A DNA stretch of 49,547 bases from Acidobacteriaceae bacterium (GCA_003138975.1 PLHQ01000079.1:41537-91083); one strand, 5' to 3'; positions 1 through 9,423 are shown, counted from the first letter of the stretch. Notes: a model not told the origin generated them from the sequence alone. Numbers and translations are program-made.

Positions 1-1325
1 ACCGCCGTCGCGTCTGGATAGTTACCCATCTTCGGCGGATCCCCCGTGATGCAGATCAGATTCTTGATTCCCACGGCGGCCGCTCCCAAAAGGTCACTCT
101 GGATGCAAAGTACATTGCGGTCGCGGCAGGTATAGTGCAGAATCGCATCGATTCCTGCTTCCCGCTGCACCAGCAAAGAGAGTGCCTGATTGCTCATGCG
201 CGCCGAAGCCCGTGGGCTGTCTGGAATGTTGACCGCATCCACCCCCACGGATTTCAGGAATCGTGATCCCTCCAACTCTTTGCGAATATCCGTTCCCTTG
301 GGAGGAACCACTTCCACCATTGTGACGAATTCTCCGCGGGCCAACTTCGCCCCCAGAAGGGATCGTTCCTCTAAAGATTGCGCCGGGGTCGGCCTAGGCG
401 GCGCTGCGCCTCCCGTGGCATGAGCCGGGGCAGTCCTTCCTCTGGCTTCCCCGACTCGAAGCGCGGACTTCATCACGCGGATGTGATCCGGAGTGGTTCC
501 GCAACATCCTCCAACGATGCGCACCCCGGCGGAGACAAACTTGCGCGCATAGCTCGCCATGTACTCGGGCGAGCAGAGATAGATGTTTCTGCCTTCCACC
601 GAACGCGGAATGCCTGCGTTGGGCTGGGCGGCGAGCGGAAGGGAAGTGACGGCTCGCACGCGCTCGATGGCGTCCAGCATGGCCACTGGACCCACACTGC
701 AATTGCAGCCGATGACGTCGGCACCCCAATCCTCGAGTCGAGGAGCAAATGCTTCTGGATCGGAACCATCCAGGCAGTTGCCATCTTCATCGATCGTAAC
801 CTGCACGACTAAAGGCAATTTTGCTCCCACGTCCTTAGCGGCCAGCATGGCCTGATGAAGTTCCTCGAGGTATCCGAAAGTTTCCAGGATCAGCAGGTCA
901 ACGCCGCCTTCCGCCAAGGCCGCGATCTGCTCGCAGAATGCCTGACGGGCTTCCTCAAACGAAGTTTTCCCCAGGGGCTCGATTCTTGTACCCAACGGGC
1001 CAACCGATCCTGCCACCCACACATCGAAGCTCTTGGCGGCTTCCCGTGCCAGCCGCGCACCCATGCGGTTCATGTCACGTACTTTGTCGGCCAGGCTATG
1101 CCGGGCCAGCCGGAATGAGTTCGCGCCAAAAGTATTGGTTTCAATAATTTCGGCTCCGGCCTGCAAGTATTCGTGATGAATTGCACGAATGAGATCGGGC
1201 TGGGACAGGTTCAATTCGTCATAGCAGCGGTTGATGAAGACGCCTTTGGCGTACAGCAGCGTTCCCATGGCGCCATCGCAGAGAACGGGGGACTGCTTGA
1301 TGCGTGCAAGAATGTCATCCGCCAT
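1..1325 (-). CDS. Bifunctional homocysteine S-methyltransferase / methylenetetrahydrofolate reductase (3' end outside window)
   Basis: The reading frame is open on the minus strand from the ATG at 1323-1325 to the left edge (about 441 codons visible). The N-terminal part is a homocysteine S-methyltransferase: it opens with a CDGAMGTLLY-like segment, and the zinc-binding cysteines are C209 (in GCNCSVG) and C274-C275 (in GGCCGT), positions almost identical to the MetH homocysteine domain. After an Ala/Pro-rich linker (about residues 290-315) comes the start of a MTHFR barrel (EVVPPKG, then ITGDPPK). This order is that of YitJ-type fusions, which make methyl-THF and move methyl groups to homocysteine for methionine synthesis. 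No B12-binding domain is visible in this part. No clear Shine-Dalgarno precedes the ATG; a TATGCT box lies 10 nt upstream (1336-1341). Confidence 0.93.
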   Translation of the reverse strand, partial: MADDILARIKQSPVLCDGAMGTLLYAKGVFINRCYDELNLSQPDLIRAIHHEYLQAGAEIIETNTFGANSFRLARHSLADKVRDMNRMGARLAREAAKSFDVWVAGSVGPLGTRIEPLGKTSFEEARQAFCEQIAALAEGGVDLLILETFGYLEELHQAMLAAKDVGAKLPLVVQVTIDEDGNCLDGSDPEAFAPRLEDWGADVIGCNCSVGPVAMLDAIERVRAVTSLPLAAQPNAGIPRSVEGRNIYLCSPEYMASYARKFVSAGVRIVGGCCGTTPDHIRVMKSALRVGEARGRTAPAHATGGAAPPRPTPAQSLEERSLLGAKLARGEFVTMVEVVPPKGTDIRKELEGSRFLKSVGVDAVNIPDSPRASARMSNQALSLLVQREAGIDAILHYTCRDRNVLCIQSDLLGAAAVGIKNLICITGDPPKMGNYPDATA

Positions 1326-1434
1326 AGATAGTGAGAGCATACAAGATGAAAGCAGGTTCTTGCATCTGAAGGTTAAGCACGAATGGAGGCGAGATCGCAC
1401 CAGGCCTGTGCAAGTGTTCTCTGCGAGGCTCTGC

Positions 1435-1440
1435 TATAAT
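1435..1440 (+). promoter_or_regulatory. -10 box (TATAAT) of the lipoprotein gene
   Basis: A perfect TATAAT preceded by TGC (extended -10) lies 52 nt before the TTG start at 1493. No good -35 is seen at the expected distance. AGGAG at 1480-1484 is the Shine-Dalgarno, 8 nt before the TTG, so this gene has a normal leader. Confidence 0.6.
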
Positions 1441-1492
1441 CCGCTATTTCGCACTTAAATCTCTGGTTTTCCTGTAGTTAGGAGCCTGACGT

Positions 1493-2767
1493 TTGAAGAA
1501 ATCCGCTCTCTTTAATGCTGTGCTCGCAGTCGCCGGTTTAGGTCTTGTCTCCTGCAGCAGTGGCGTGCAGGTAACCACGCCTCCGAGTAAATTAACCGAG
1601 CGAGTTCTCGCTTCGCAGAGCGTCTCTAGCCCCACGGCGTCTGGTGGTCTGGTAATCATCGACGGTGAATACGACACCCTGGAACACGGTGAAATCAGCG
1701 CCGGCACCGCTCCCGGCCTCATGGCGATATCTCCGCAACGATCAGTTTTGCTGGCCTTTGATTCCTCGACCAACAGAGTCGAAGTGGTCAACACTACAAA
1801 AGAGTCGCTGACCGGCAGCATCCAGCTTCCCGGGCCCACCACCAGCATGGCCGTTCCGGTGCCCAGCGCGGGTTACGCAGCAGTGCCTTCAGCTCCGTTG
1901 AACGGGACATCGCCAGGGGCGGTGGTGGCGATGAATCTTACGTCCGGGGGCATCACAGCTACGATCGGTGTGCCCAATGCTCAGACGGTGGTATCAAATC
2001 CAAGTGGAACCCAGGTTCTGGCTTTTAGCAACGACTCGAATGCGGTGACTGTCGTCTCACCGTCGCTGTTGAACAGTAGCAGTCCGGTCACCGTCACCTT
2101 GCCGGGCTTCGACCGTCCCGTGAACGCGGTCTTCAGCACTGACGGCAGCACCGCCTACGTCTTGAACTGCGGCGCCGAGTGTGGGGGCACGCAAGCCAGC
2201 GTGGAGATTCTGAGCTTTAGCACCACACCACCGACGTTAGGCACATCGGTTGTCGTCGACGGCGCAACCATTGGATTTCTGAGCGGCTCAACTCTCTATG
2301 TGGCAGGCAATTCGCTGACAAACAGTTTGTGCACAGGCGAGACTACGGCGGCCGCTACCTGCGGACGTCTCGATGTCGTGGACCTCGGTTCGATGACCGT
2401 CACGGGCAGTGCCGTCATTACCGACGGCTACCACGACCGCATTGACATGGGCACTGGCGGCCAGCTTTTCATTGGCTCGATGGACTGCACCAATATTGGC
2501 AATGTCAATAACCCACAGGGAGAAGTGCGCGGCTGCCTCTCGATTCTTAACACCACCAACTCGAGTGTGGTGATTCCTCCGGACAACGGAGATGTCACCG
2601 GCCTGCAGAGCTTTACCACTCGCTATGCGGAATACGTTGCGGAGGGCGGTAACCTCCGCGTCTACGACACGATGACCGATACTTTGCTGGATACCGACTA
2701 CATTACCACCGGCACCATTGTCATTACTGGTGTGATCACAGATGTAAAGGCGGTCGACTTTTTCTGA
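1493..2767 (+). CDS. Beta-propeller (YVTN/YncE-like) lipoprotein
   Basis: A 424-residue protein starting at a TTG that has AGGAG 8 nt upstream. Residues 1-20 are a lipoprotein signal peptide and LVSC at 18-21 is a lipobox, so C21 is probably lipidated. The rest is rich in Ser, Thr, Val and Gly, with repeated segments such as AFSNDSNAVTVVS and VFSTDGSTAYVLN, typical of YVTN/YncE-like propeller blades. Such proteins sit in the periplasm or at the surface and often bind partners; no catalytic residues are recognisable. Four or more cysteines in the middle (around residues 225-270) may form disulfides. It converges with the acylase gene, leaving 14 bp between the two stops. The function is unknown beyond the fold. 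Confidence 0.8.
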   Translation: MKKSALFNAVLAVAGLGLVSCSSGVQVTTPPSKLTERVLASQSVSSPTASGGLVIIDGEYDTLEHGEISAGTAPGLMAISPQRSVLLAFDSSTNRVEVVNTTKESLTGSIQLPGPTTSMAVPVPSAGYAAVPSAPLNGTSPGAVVAMNLTSGGITATIGVPNAQTVVSNPSGTQVLAFSNDSNAVTVVSPSLLNSSSPVTVTLPGFDRPVNAVFSTDGSTAYVLNCGAECGGTQASVEILSFSTTPPTLGTSVVVDGATIGFLSGSTLYVAGNSLTNSLCTGETTAAATCGRLDVVDLGSMTVTGSAVITDGYHDRIDMGTGGQLFIGSMDCTNIGNVNNPQGEVRGCLSILNTTNSSVVIPPDNGDVTGLQSFTTRYAEYVAEGGNLRVYDTMTDTLLDTDYITTGTIVITGVITDVKAVDFF

Positions 2768-2781
2768 TCCCGCAGCCGGTT

Positions 2782-5256
2782 TTATCTAGCAGGTTGCAGA
2801 ACCAAGCGGTGGGCGCCGGAGTTCTCCACGGCTCGCGGCGTGAAAGGCAATGGAAACGTCGAGCCTTGATACCAGGCATTCCATTGATCCATGTAGTAGG
2901 GGCTTAGAAAATTTCCGCCCTGGCCGGTCACCGTGTTCAAGGTAGATTGATCGAGGTCCGCGAGGTTGGCGGTAAACCGTTCCGATGGTCCGTGATGGCG
3001 GGTCACGGCCTTCACCGTGTAACCGCTGCCCGATTGCTGGTTCACACCCGGTGCTGTCCAAGCTCGCAAGAGAGGAATTTTGCCCAGAACCGGGTGCTCA
3101 ATTTCAACGGCGTTGACGCTGCCCCAATGCCACGATGCCAAATCCTTCGGGGCATCTGCACTGTTTACTGCCGCTTCCACCGCGGCCGTCAGCAGTTCAT
3201 CGTAGTTGGAATATTTCTCGGGCAACCAGCGCTTGGGCTGGTGTAGCATGACATTCTGCAGCCACACCGTTTGCATCTGCCAACTGTAGGTCTTCCAACT
3301 CAACGTTACTTCTTGCTGCTTCGGGTCTTCCGGGGCAGTTCCCAGACGGGGCTCCAGTAATAGGCGCGTCAGTTCCTGAGCGGACTGAGCAGCGATAGTC
3401 GCGGCTGTCGATGAGGCGAGCATGCGCCCGTCCCAGTTACGCATCAGGTCAGCGGCTTGCTTTACCCGTGCCGAGGGCTTTGCCGCGTGGTCGACGGCGT
3501 ATACAAAGCGTTCTGCTGCAAACAGATCGTTTTCCGACTGAACGTCATTCTCGAGCGCCAACATGTCAGAGGCTGCGAATTTTCGTCCAGATTCCAGCAC
3601 ATGATAAATCCTAGCCGTCCGCCACGGTGCCTCCCACGCAGCACTGATGGAATGGGGATAGCCATCTGGGGTGATGCGTCCGTTCGCTGTGGCGATGATG
3701 CCCGACGCAGGATTGTAAATACTGGGGAGCTTGTCGAAAGGAATGTAACTGGTCCATTCGTGGGCGTCGTCCGCGCCGCGGACGGGAAGACTTCCATCGC
3801 CGGAGGCGCGAATCGGAACGTGCCCGGTTGCCTGGTAACCGATGTTACCGTCGACGTCGGCATAGACGACGTTCTGTCCGGGAGCATCGAGTTGCGAAAA
3901 CGCCTTGCGGAATTGGTCCCAGTTCTGTGCCGTGTCGACATCGAAAAACGGCATGTGCAGGCCATCGTAGAGCGTCCAGCGCAATGCCAATTGTCGCGTC
4001 TCACCCGGAATCAGTTCGCTGATAATGGGTCCATGCCGCGAGATCTTTACATCAACCGTTACATCTGGCTTCCCTTTGACGTGAATCACCTCTTCGCGGT
4101 GCTCCGGCTGCTGCCAGCCCTGCGGCGTTTGGTATGCACCCTGTGCGTTGAAGGTCTCGATGAATGCGTCCGTCACGGTGGGGCCGACGTTTGTAAACCC
4201 CCAGGCGATGCGCTGATTGTGGCCAACAATCACGTTAGGCATTCCCGGCAATGTGACACCCGCTACGTCCAAAGCTCCGGACTTCAGATGCGCCTCATAC
4301 CATAGGTTCGGCATCTGATGTCCAAGGTGCATATCGTTGGAGAGCAGCGGCTTGCCCGTGATCGTGTGCGCTCCTGAGACTACCCAGTCGTTCGATCCGT
4401 TCACCGCTTCTGGCGCGTGCTGTGCCCAGATTTCGAGCGCACTGCCACGCTGTGTCACTGAATTATCCGGGCCCGAATCGTCATCCTCATCGTCCTCGTC
4501 ATCATCGGAGTCGCCCTGGTTTTGCTGATCGTTGAGGTCTTCTTGCATGGCGGTCGGAGGGCGATCGTGCCACGACCGGTTCACGTATAGATCGGCGGTT
4601 AACTCAGGCCCCAGCTTGGCCAAAATCTTTTCTCGCGCGAAGGCGTCCCCGAAAGTGTAGAAGTTGAGGTCTTTCACCATCTGATTCGCAATGACGATGC
4701 AGTCTTCTGCTTGCCAGGGCTTCGGCCGATACTTCAGAATGCGGAACTCGATCGGAAGCGTGCTTCCGTGGGCTTCGATAAATGCATTCACCCCCCGCGC
4801 GTAGGCGTCAAAATACGAACGGTCTCGCGGGCTCACCATGCCGAGAGACTTTTTCGCTGTCGCTCGCAGTCCCAAAATGCGCTGCTCGCGGTCGATCTTG
4901 AGGGTGTCCGCGCCCAGAATCTCGGATAGTTCTCCTGCCCCAAAGCGGCGCATCACGTCCATCTGCCAGAGCCGGTCCTGTGCCGTGACGTAGCCCTGAG
5001 CGAAAAATAAATCCGCCAAAGTCGCGGCCTCGACTGCGGGAACTCCATGAGCGTCCCGCGTTACCTTCACAGGCGCCGATAAATCTTTCACTTGGAGGGT
5101 TCCATCCAGCTGGGGCAGGGCAGCGCGGGCAACGAAATAGGCGTAAGCAATCACGGCTGCAGCCGATAGCACTAGGATCGTTAGCAGCCAGAGGACAATG
5201 CGTAGTCCGGTCGAACGCCGGGAGACGGGGACGTCGGTTGCAGTGAAGGTACTCAT
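2782..5256 (-). CDS. Penicillin acylase family protein (peptidase S45, Ntn hydrolase)
   Basis: The chosen start at 5256 (MSTFTATD...) gives 824 residues; a longer reading to 5445 would run through the divergent fur gene and is unlikely. Residues about 20-42 form one hydrophobic segment (signal peptide or anchor), so the enzyme acts in the periplasm. The alpha-chain part contains DLFFAQGYVTAQDRLWQMD, and the beta chain begins at GSNDWVVSG, where S288 should be the N-terminal nucleophile after self-cleavage. Family members hydrolyse amide bonds of penicillins, acyl-homoserine lactones or other N-acyl compounds; the substrate here cannot be read from sequence. An unusual acidic run, nearly all Asp and Glu, lies at about residues 248-262, in the spacer removed in classical acylases. 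A TAGAAT box (5267-5272) lies 10 nt before the ATG. Confidence 0.9.
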   Translation of the reverse strand: MSTFTATDVPVSRRSTGLRIVLWLLTILVLSAAAVIAYAYFVARAALPQLDGTLQVKDLSAPVKVTRDAHGVPAVEAATLADLFFAQGYVTAQDRLWQMDVMRRFGAGELSEILGADTLKIDREQRILGLRATAKKSLGMVSPRDRSYFDAYARGVNAFIEAHGSTLPIEFRILKYRPKPWQAEDCIVIANQMVKDLNFYTFGDAFAREKILAKLGPELTADLYVNRSWHDRPPTAMQEDLNDQQNQGDSDDDEDDEDDDSGPDNSVTQRGSALEIWAQHAPEAVNGSNDWVVSGAHTITGKPLLSNDMHLGHQMPNLWYEAHLKSGALDVAGVTLPGMPNVIVGHNQRIAWGFTNVGPTVTDAFIETFNAQGAYQTPQGWQQPEHREEVIHVKGKPDVTVDVKISRHGPIISELIPGETRQLALRWTLYDGLHMPFFDVDTAQNWDQFRKAFSQLDAPGQNVVYADVDGNIGYQATGHVPIRASGDGSLPVRGADDAHEWTSYIPFDKLPSIYNPASGIIATANGRITPDGYPHSISAAWEAPWRTARIYHVLESGRKFAASDMLALENDVQSENDLFAAERFVYAVDHAAKPSARVKQAADLMRNWDGRMLASSTAATIAAQSAQELTRLLLEPRLGTAPEDPKQQEVTLSWKTYSWQMQTVWLQNVMLHQPKRWLPEKYSNYDELLTAAVEAAVNSADAPKDLASWHWGSVNAVEIEHPVLGKIPLLRAWTAPGVNQQSGSGYTVKAVTRHHGPSERFTANLADLDQSTLNTVTGQGGNFLSPYYMDQWNAWYQGSTFPLPFTPRAVENSGAHRLVLQPAR

Positions 5257-5328
5257 GCGCAAATTGATTCTAGGGGGAGACGGGCATGCGGCACAAATGA
5301 AGTTACGGTGCGTTCCCCGCGCCGCTGA

Positions 5329-5351
5329 CTGAAAGTGAATTTCATTTTCAG
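5329..5351. promoter_or_regulatory. 23-bp inverted repeat, candidate Fur-family operator
   Basis: CTGAAAGTGAA, a central T, then TTCATTTTCAG. The two 11-bp arms match at all but two positions. It lies between the divergent acylase (start 5256) and Fur-family (start 5378) genes, 13 bp upstream of the TATCCT -10 box of the latter and over its -35 region. Size and symmetry resemble operators of Fur/PerR proteins, so autoregulation is likely and control of the acylase is possible. Confidence 0.6.
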
Positions 5352-5363
5352 GATACCCGGTGC

Positions 5364-5369
5364 TATCCT
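5364..5369 (+). promoter_or_regulatory. Extended -10 box (TGC-TATCCT) of the Fur-family gene
   Basis: TATCCT preceded by TGC ends 8 nt before the ATG at 5378, and there is no Shine-Dalgarno. Transcription should begin at or within a few bases of the start codon (leaderless). Confidence 0.5.
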
Positions 5370-5377
5370 GACCTTCC

Positions 5378-5866
5378 ATGCTGCAGAAGCGTATCGATGA
5401 CCAGCCCTCCATCTCGCGTGAGATGGTGCGCGAAGCGCAGGACATCCTTCACAAGCATCTCAAGCGTGTGGGACTAAAGCAGACGGAGCAGCGCGATACC
5501 ATCCTGCGCACATTTCTGGAAACCCGCGACCATCTCTCCACTGACGAACTGCACCGCCTGGTTCAGAAAAAAGACGCCGGCATCGGCTACACCACGGTCT
5601 ACCGCACGCTCAAGTTGCTGGCCGAGTGCGGACTGGCCAGCGAAGTTGCCTTTCACGACGGCATCGCGCGCTACGAGCACCAGTACAACCGTCGCAGCCA
5701 TCACCACATGGTCTGCACGGAGTGCGGCAGTTCAGTGGAATTCTTTTCCCGCGAAGTGGACTTGCTGGAACATGAAATCGGACGCCGCCACAATTACGCC
5801 ACCACCCGCCACACCTTTCAGATCTACGGTGTTTGCGAGGATTGCCGCAAGCGACGACGCGCTTAA
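5378..5866 (+). CDS. Fur/PerR-family metal-dependent transcriptional repressor
   Basis: The 162-residue protein has an N-terminal winged helix (about 25-100; GLKQTEQRDTILRTF and GYTTVYRTLKLL are the family's DNA-binding signature) and a C-terminal metal-binding dimerisation domain. The structural zinc site is C113/C116 (CTEC) and C153/C156 (CEDC), and HHHM precedes the first pair as in Fur, PerR and Zur. Which metal or signal it senses cannot be decided from sequence alone. It is about 20 residues longer at the N terminus than typical Fur. A 23-bp palindrome overlaps its promoter, which suggests autoregulation. It is divergent from the acylase gene and converges with the DUF2752 gene. Confidence 0.93.
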   Translation: MLQKRIDDQPSISREMVREAQDILHKHLKRVGLKQTEQRDTILRTFLETRDHLSTDELHRLVQKKDAGIGYTTVYRTLKLLAECGLASEVAFHDGIARYEHQYNRRSHHHMVCTECGSSVEFFSREVDLLEHEIGRRHNYATTRHTFQIYGVCEDCRKRRRA

Positions 5867-5906
5867 GGAAATGCCGAGTTGCCATGGACAATGCCGTCCG
5901 AACCGC

Positions 5907-6329
5907 TCAGTGAGGCAAGACTCCCGGCGCTAGCAGATCAAAGGGGTGGAACGGAATGTTTCTGGCAATGCCAAAGAGAACGATTACGCCAAAGAGGGCG
6001 CGGATCCAAACTGCCGGCAGGAATATTTGCGGCAAATGTCGCCCGCGGATTTCGAAAAGAGCGTACGAGGCCGTTCCATAAGCCAGGAACGGCAGCAGCA
6101 CAATGGTCAGCGGATTGAGCGCCCAGGCGGCGCGCAGGTTTCCCTGCAGAAGCTGATGCATCGCCCGCAGGGAGCCGCAACCCGGACAATACCAGCCGGT
6201 AAGATAGCGCAGCGGGCAGGGTGGGAACAGGCCGGAAGTGGCCGGATCGAAGAAATCCAAGGTCACCATAGCGGCTGCGAGGACGGCAAGCATTGCGGCC
6301 AGCAGCCAGTGTTTTCGAGAGAAGGGCAT
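5907..6329 (-). CDS. DUF2752 membrane protein
   Basis: The 140-residue protein starts at the ATG at 6327-6329, with a GAGGAA Shine-Dalgarno about 9 nt upstream. It contains the DUF2752 hallmark CPLRYLTGWYCPGCGSLRA (about residues 38-56), with three cysteines that could bind a metal or form disulfides. There are three or four hydrophobic segments (about 8-28, 72-92, 105-125). The function of the family is unknown. It is the last of three leftward genes, 17 bp after the CD225-type gene, so the three are probably co-transcribed. Confidence 0.85.
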   Translation of the reverse strand: MPFSRKHWLLAAMLAVLAAAMVTLDFFDPATSGLFPPCPLRYLTGWYCPGCGSLRAMHQLLQGNLRAAWALNPLTIVLLPFLAYGTASYALFEIRGRHLPQIFLPAVWIRALFGVIVLFGIARNIPFHPFDLLAPGVLPH

Positions 6330-6346
6330 GCGCCAAGTTCCTCGCT

Positions 6347-6724
6347 CTAACGGTGCATGCTGCTCAGCGCTCCGATGGCCGCCAGGATCCCCCAAACTAC
6401 CCCGACAGCTAGGCCAGCGCCCAACGAGATCCAGCACCACATCTTCGCGTTCTTAGAGGCGTCCTGTGCTCCCGCAATGTCTCCAGCCTGCAACTTGCCA
6501 TTGACTTGAGCGGCGTAGACGATTGCGGGAATGCCGGCGGGCAGACAACAAAGAACCGTGGCGAGAATCGCGAAGACGAGATAATTCGGCACGTAGATGC
6601 CCGGCATTTGGCCGGCCGCAGGCGGTTTCCCCGGGACTGACAAGGCTGCCTGTAAATTCCTGCCGCACCGCGCACAGACCGCGGCGTTTTCCGCGTTGCT
6701 GGCCCCGCATTGTGTGCAGAACAT
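6347..6724 (-). CDS. Zinc-ribbon plus CD225/dispanin-like membrane protein
   Basis: The 125-residue protein begins with a zinc ribbon (CTQCG...CARCG, residues 3-20), followed by a linker and two hydrophobic segments with the CD225/dispanin pattern. In that pattern the first membrane segment (about 45-68, LVFAILATVLCCLPAGIPAIVYA) is followed by a loop ending in DASKNAKMW and a second membrane segment (about 95-120). Bacterial members are of unknown function. AGGAGGAA lies 7 nt before the ATG. It sits between the pilin hybrid gene (33 bp upstream) and the DUF2752 gene. Confidence 0.8.
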   Translation of the reverse strand: MFCTQCGASNAENAAVCARCGRNLQAALSVPGKPPAAGQMPGIYVPNYLVFAILATVLCCLPAGIPAIVYAAQVNGKLQAGDIAGAQDASKNAKMWCWISLGAGLAVGVVWGILAAIGALSSMHR

Positions 6725-6757
6725 CCAGTTCCTCCTGCTGATCAGTCGTCACACGGT

Positions 6758-7495
6758 TTACTGCAAAGCTGAACCATTCGCCATGCAATCCTGCGGTGAG
6801 CCCGTTCGATCGAATTTAACAAGGGCCGATTCGTCGGAGCAAAAGGCTCGCGCCCCTGTTTGTTGCCGGACCACCGGATAGGCGACCACACGATACTCCG
6901 TTTTCGCGGCAGCGTCGGAGCCTGCGCGGCAACCCATCAACTCAAAGGCGTATCCGTTCTTCTGCCCGGTTGCCAATCGCGAGTCGATCAATCCGGCATC
7001 CGCCAGATCCGAAAGGCTGGAGGTATAACCGACCCCGGGGTGCGATGAAGAGTAACCCATTTCAGCGGCGATCAAGGCTCGAACCCCCGCTGCCGCAGAT
7101 GATTCATTCGCCGCCACACGGGCCCTTAGCAGATTAGGAATCGCGATCGCGGCAATGATTAGGATTACCGGGATAGCCGCCAATCCCACGTAGCCCAGAA
7201 CAAGTCCGGCGATAGCCATACCTTCGCCCTTCAGCCGGCCTGCGCTCTTGCGGATTTCGGAAACGGAAAGATGCCCAAATATGATCGCCAGGATCGACAT
7301 CGGAAACGTAAACAGAAAAAGACCACAAATGAAGCTGGCGATCGCCTTACCGCTGGTCTGCGCTGGAAAAATCGCGCCCTCCGCCGGTGGTCCAAGCGCA
7401 GGTGCCGTCGCCGAGCCTGTGGAAACTTCTTTCCCGCACACTCTGCAGAATCTCTCACCCACCAACACGTTGTTCCCACAACCGAAACAAAACAC
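6758..7495 (-). CDS. Zinc-ribbon / DUF4190 / pilin-like hybrid membrane protein
   Basis: The 245-residue protein starts at a GTG (7493-7495) with GGGAGG about 9 nt upstream. It has three parts. Residues 3-21 are a zinc ribbon (CFGCG...CRVCG). Residues about 48-110 are a DUF4190-like double membrane segment containing FGHLSVSEIRKS. From about 112 on it resembles the body of a type IV pilin: IAAIAIPNLLRARVAANES is the usual pilin helix and YSSSHPGVGYTSSLSDL the usual next region of acidobacterial pilins. The prepilin peptidase site (G-FTLIE) is missing, so it is unlikely to be processed or assembled like a pilin. The zinc ribbon should face the cytoplasm. It is the first gene of the leftward three-gene set. 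Confidence 0.75.
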   Translation of the reverse strand: MFCFGCGNNVLVGERFCRVCGKEVSTGSATAPALGPPAEGAIFPAQTSGKAIASFICGLFLFTFPMSILAIIFGHLSVSEIRKSAGRLKGEGMAIAGLVLGYVGLAAIPVILIIAAIAIPNLLRARVAANESSAAAGVRALIAAEMGYSSSHPGVGYTSSLSDLADAGLIDSRLATGQKNGYAFELMGCRAGSDAAAKTEYRVVAYPVVRQQTGARAFCSDESALVKFDRTGSPQDCMANGSALQ

Positions 7496-7555
7496 GCTGG
7501 TCCGCCTCCCAAGCTCAGGCTAAGAAACCAACCCTTTTGGCTGAATTGAGACCAA

Positions 7556-7584
7556 ACACTACTCCTTGAGTTGATCGTGGTCAA
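7556..7584 (-). promoter_or_regulatory. Candidate promoter of the zinc-ribbon/pilin gene set
   Basis: On the minus strand, TTGACC (7579-7584), a 17-bp spacer and TAGTGT (7556-7561) precede the GTG start at 7495 by about 60 nt. Confidence 0.4.
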
Positions 7585-7675
7585 TTTGCCAGGTTGGTTC
7601 TAAAACGCTCCCAGGATAGGAAAGGACTCAGCTCTGACGGCAATTATCGGTTGCTTACGGACGCGGAAAGCGTAT

Positions 7676-7786
7676 GCTTTTCAATGGTAGGTTGAGTCCG
7701 CTTGACTCAAGCGGGAAACCCGTTGGACTTAGCGATGCGTCCGTGTCCGAGGACGAGGCTCGTCGTAACTCCATGATTCGAAAAGC
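7676..7786 (+). ncRNA. Candidate structured leader RNA upstream of gdhA
   Basis: Nested pairings can be read directly. A closing stem pairs GCTTTTC (7676-7682) with GAAAAGC (7780-7786), continued by ATGG (7684-7687) with CCAT (7771-7774). Inside is a three-way junction: GAGTCC (7694-7699) with GGACTT (7725-7730), enclosing hairpins GCTTG-ACT-CAAGC (7700-7712) and GGG-AAA-CCC (7713-7721). A further hairpin GACGA-GGC-TCGTC lies at 7752-7764. It matches no riboswitch consensus I could recall. Strand is assumed from the gene downstream; a rightward promoter was not clearly found. Confidence 0.4.
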
Positions 7787-7879
7787 AAACAGATGCGTGA
7801 CAAGGATCACCCCGGGTCGTGCTGCGGGTCATTGCTTGTTGCAGGGATAAGAGCAGAATTAGAGCGGTTTAATATCTGA

Positions 7880-9301
<1,422 letters not shown>

Positions 9302-9321
9302 AGACTTTGCTTGCAACGTCT
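9302..9321. repeat. Palindromic GACGT-type repeat, copy 1
   Basis: AGACTTTGC-TT-GCAACGTCT, a 9-bp inverted repeat with one mismatch, starting one base after the gdhA stop. A related copy lies at 26553-26572 and a shorter one at 26501-26516. Confidence 0.55.
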
Positions 9322-9340
9322 TTCCGTAGGCGAAGTTGAG

Positions 9341-9374
9341 GCGGGGTGGACCACTTCCACCCCGCATCTTTTTT
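9341..9374 (+). terminator. Rho-independent terminator after gdhA
   Basis: A 9-bp GC-rich stem, GCGGGGTGG (9341-9349) with CCACCCCGC (9357-9365), has a 7-nt loop and is followed by ATC and six T's (9369-9374). Confidence 0.9.
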
Positions 9375-9423
9375 AGCGCCGACGCCCTTAGCGTCGTCAA
9401 AGATTTGAACTAGGATATCCTCC

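Noticed and set aside
5257-5445. N-terminal extension of the acylase to 5445
   Set aside because: It would overlap the Fur-family start and its promoter, and the membrane segment lies naturally near the start at 5256.
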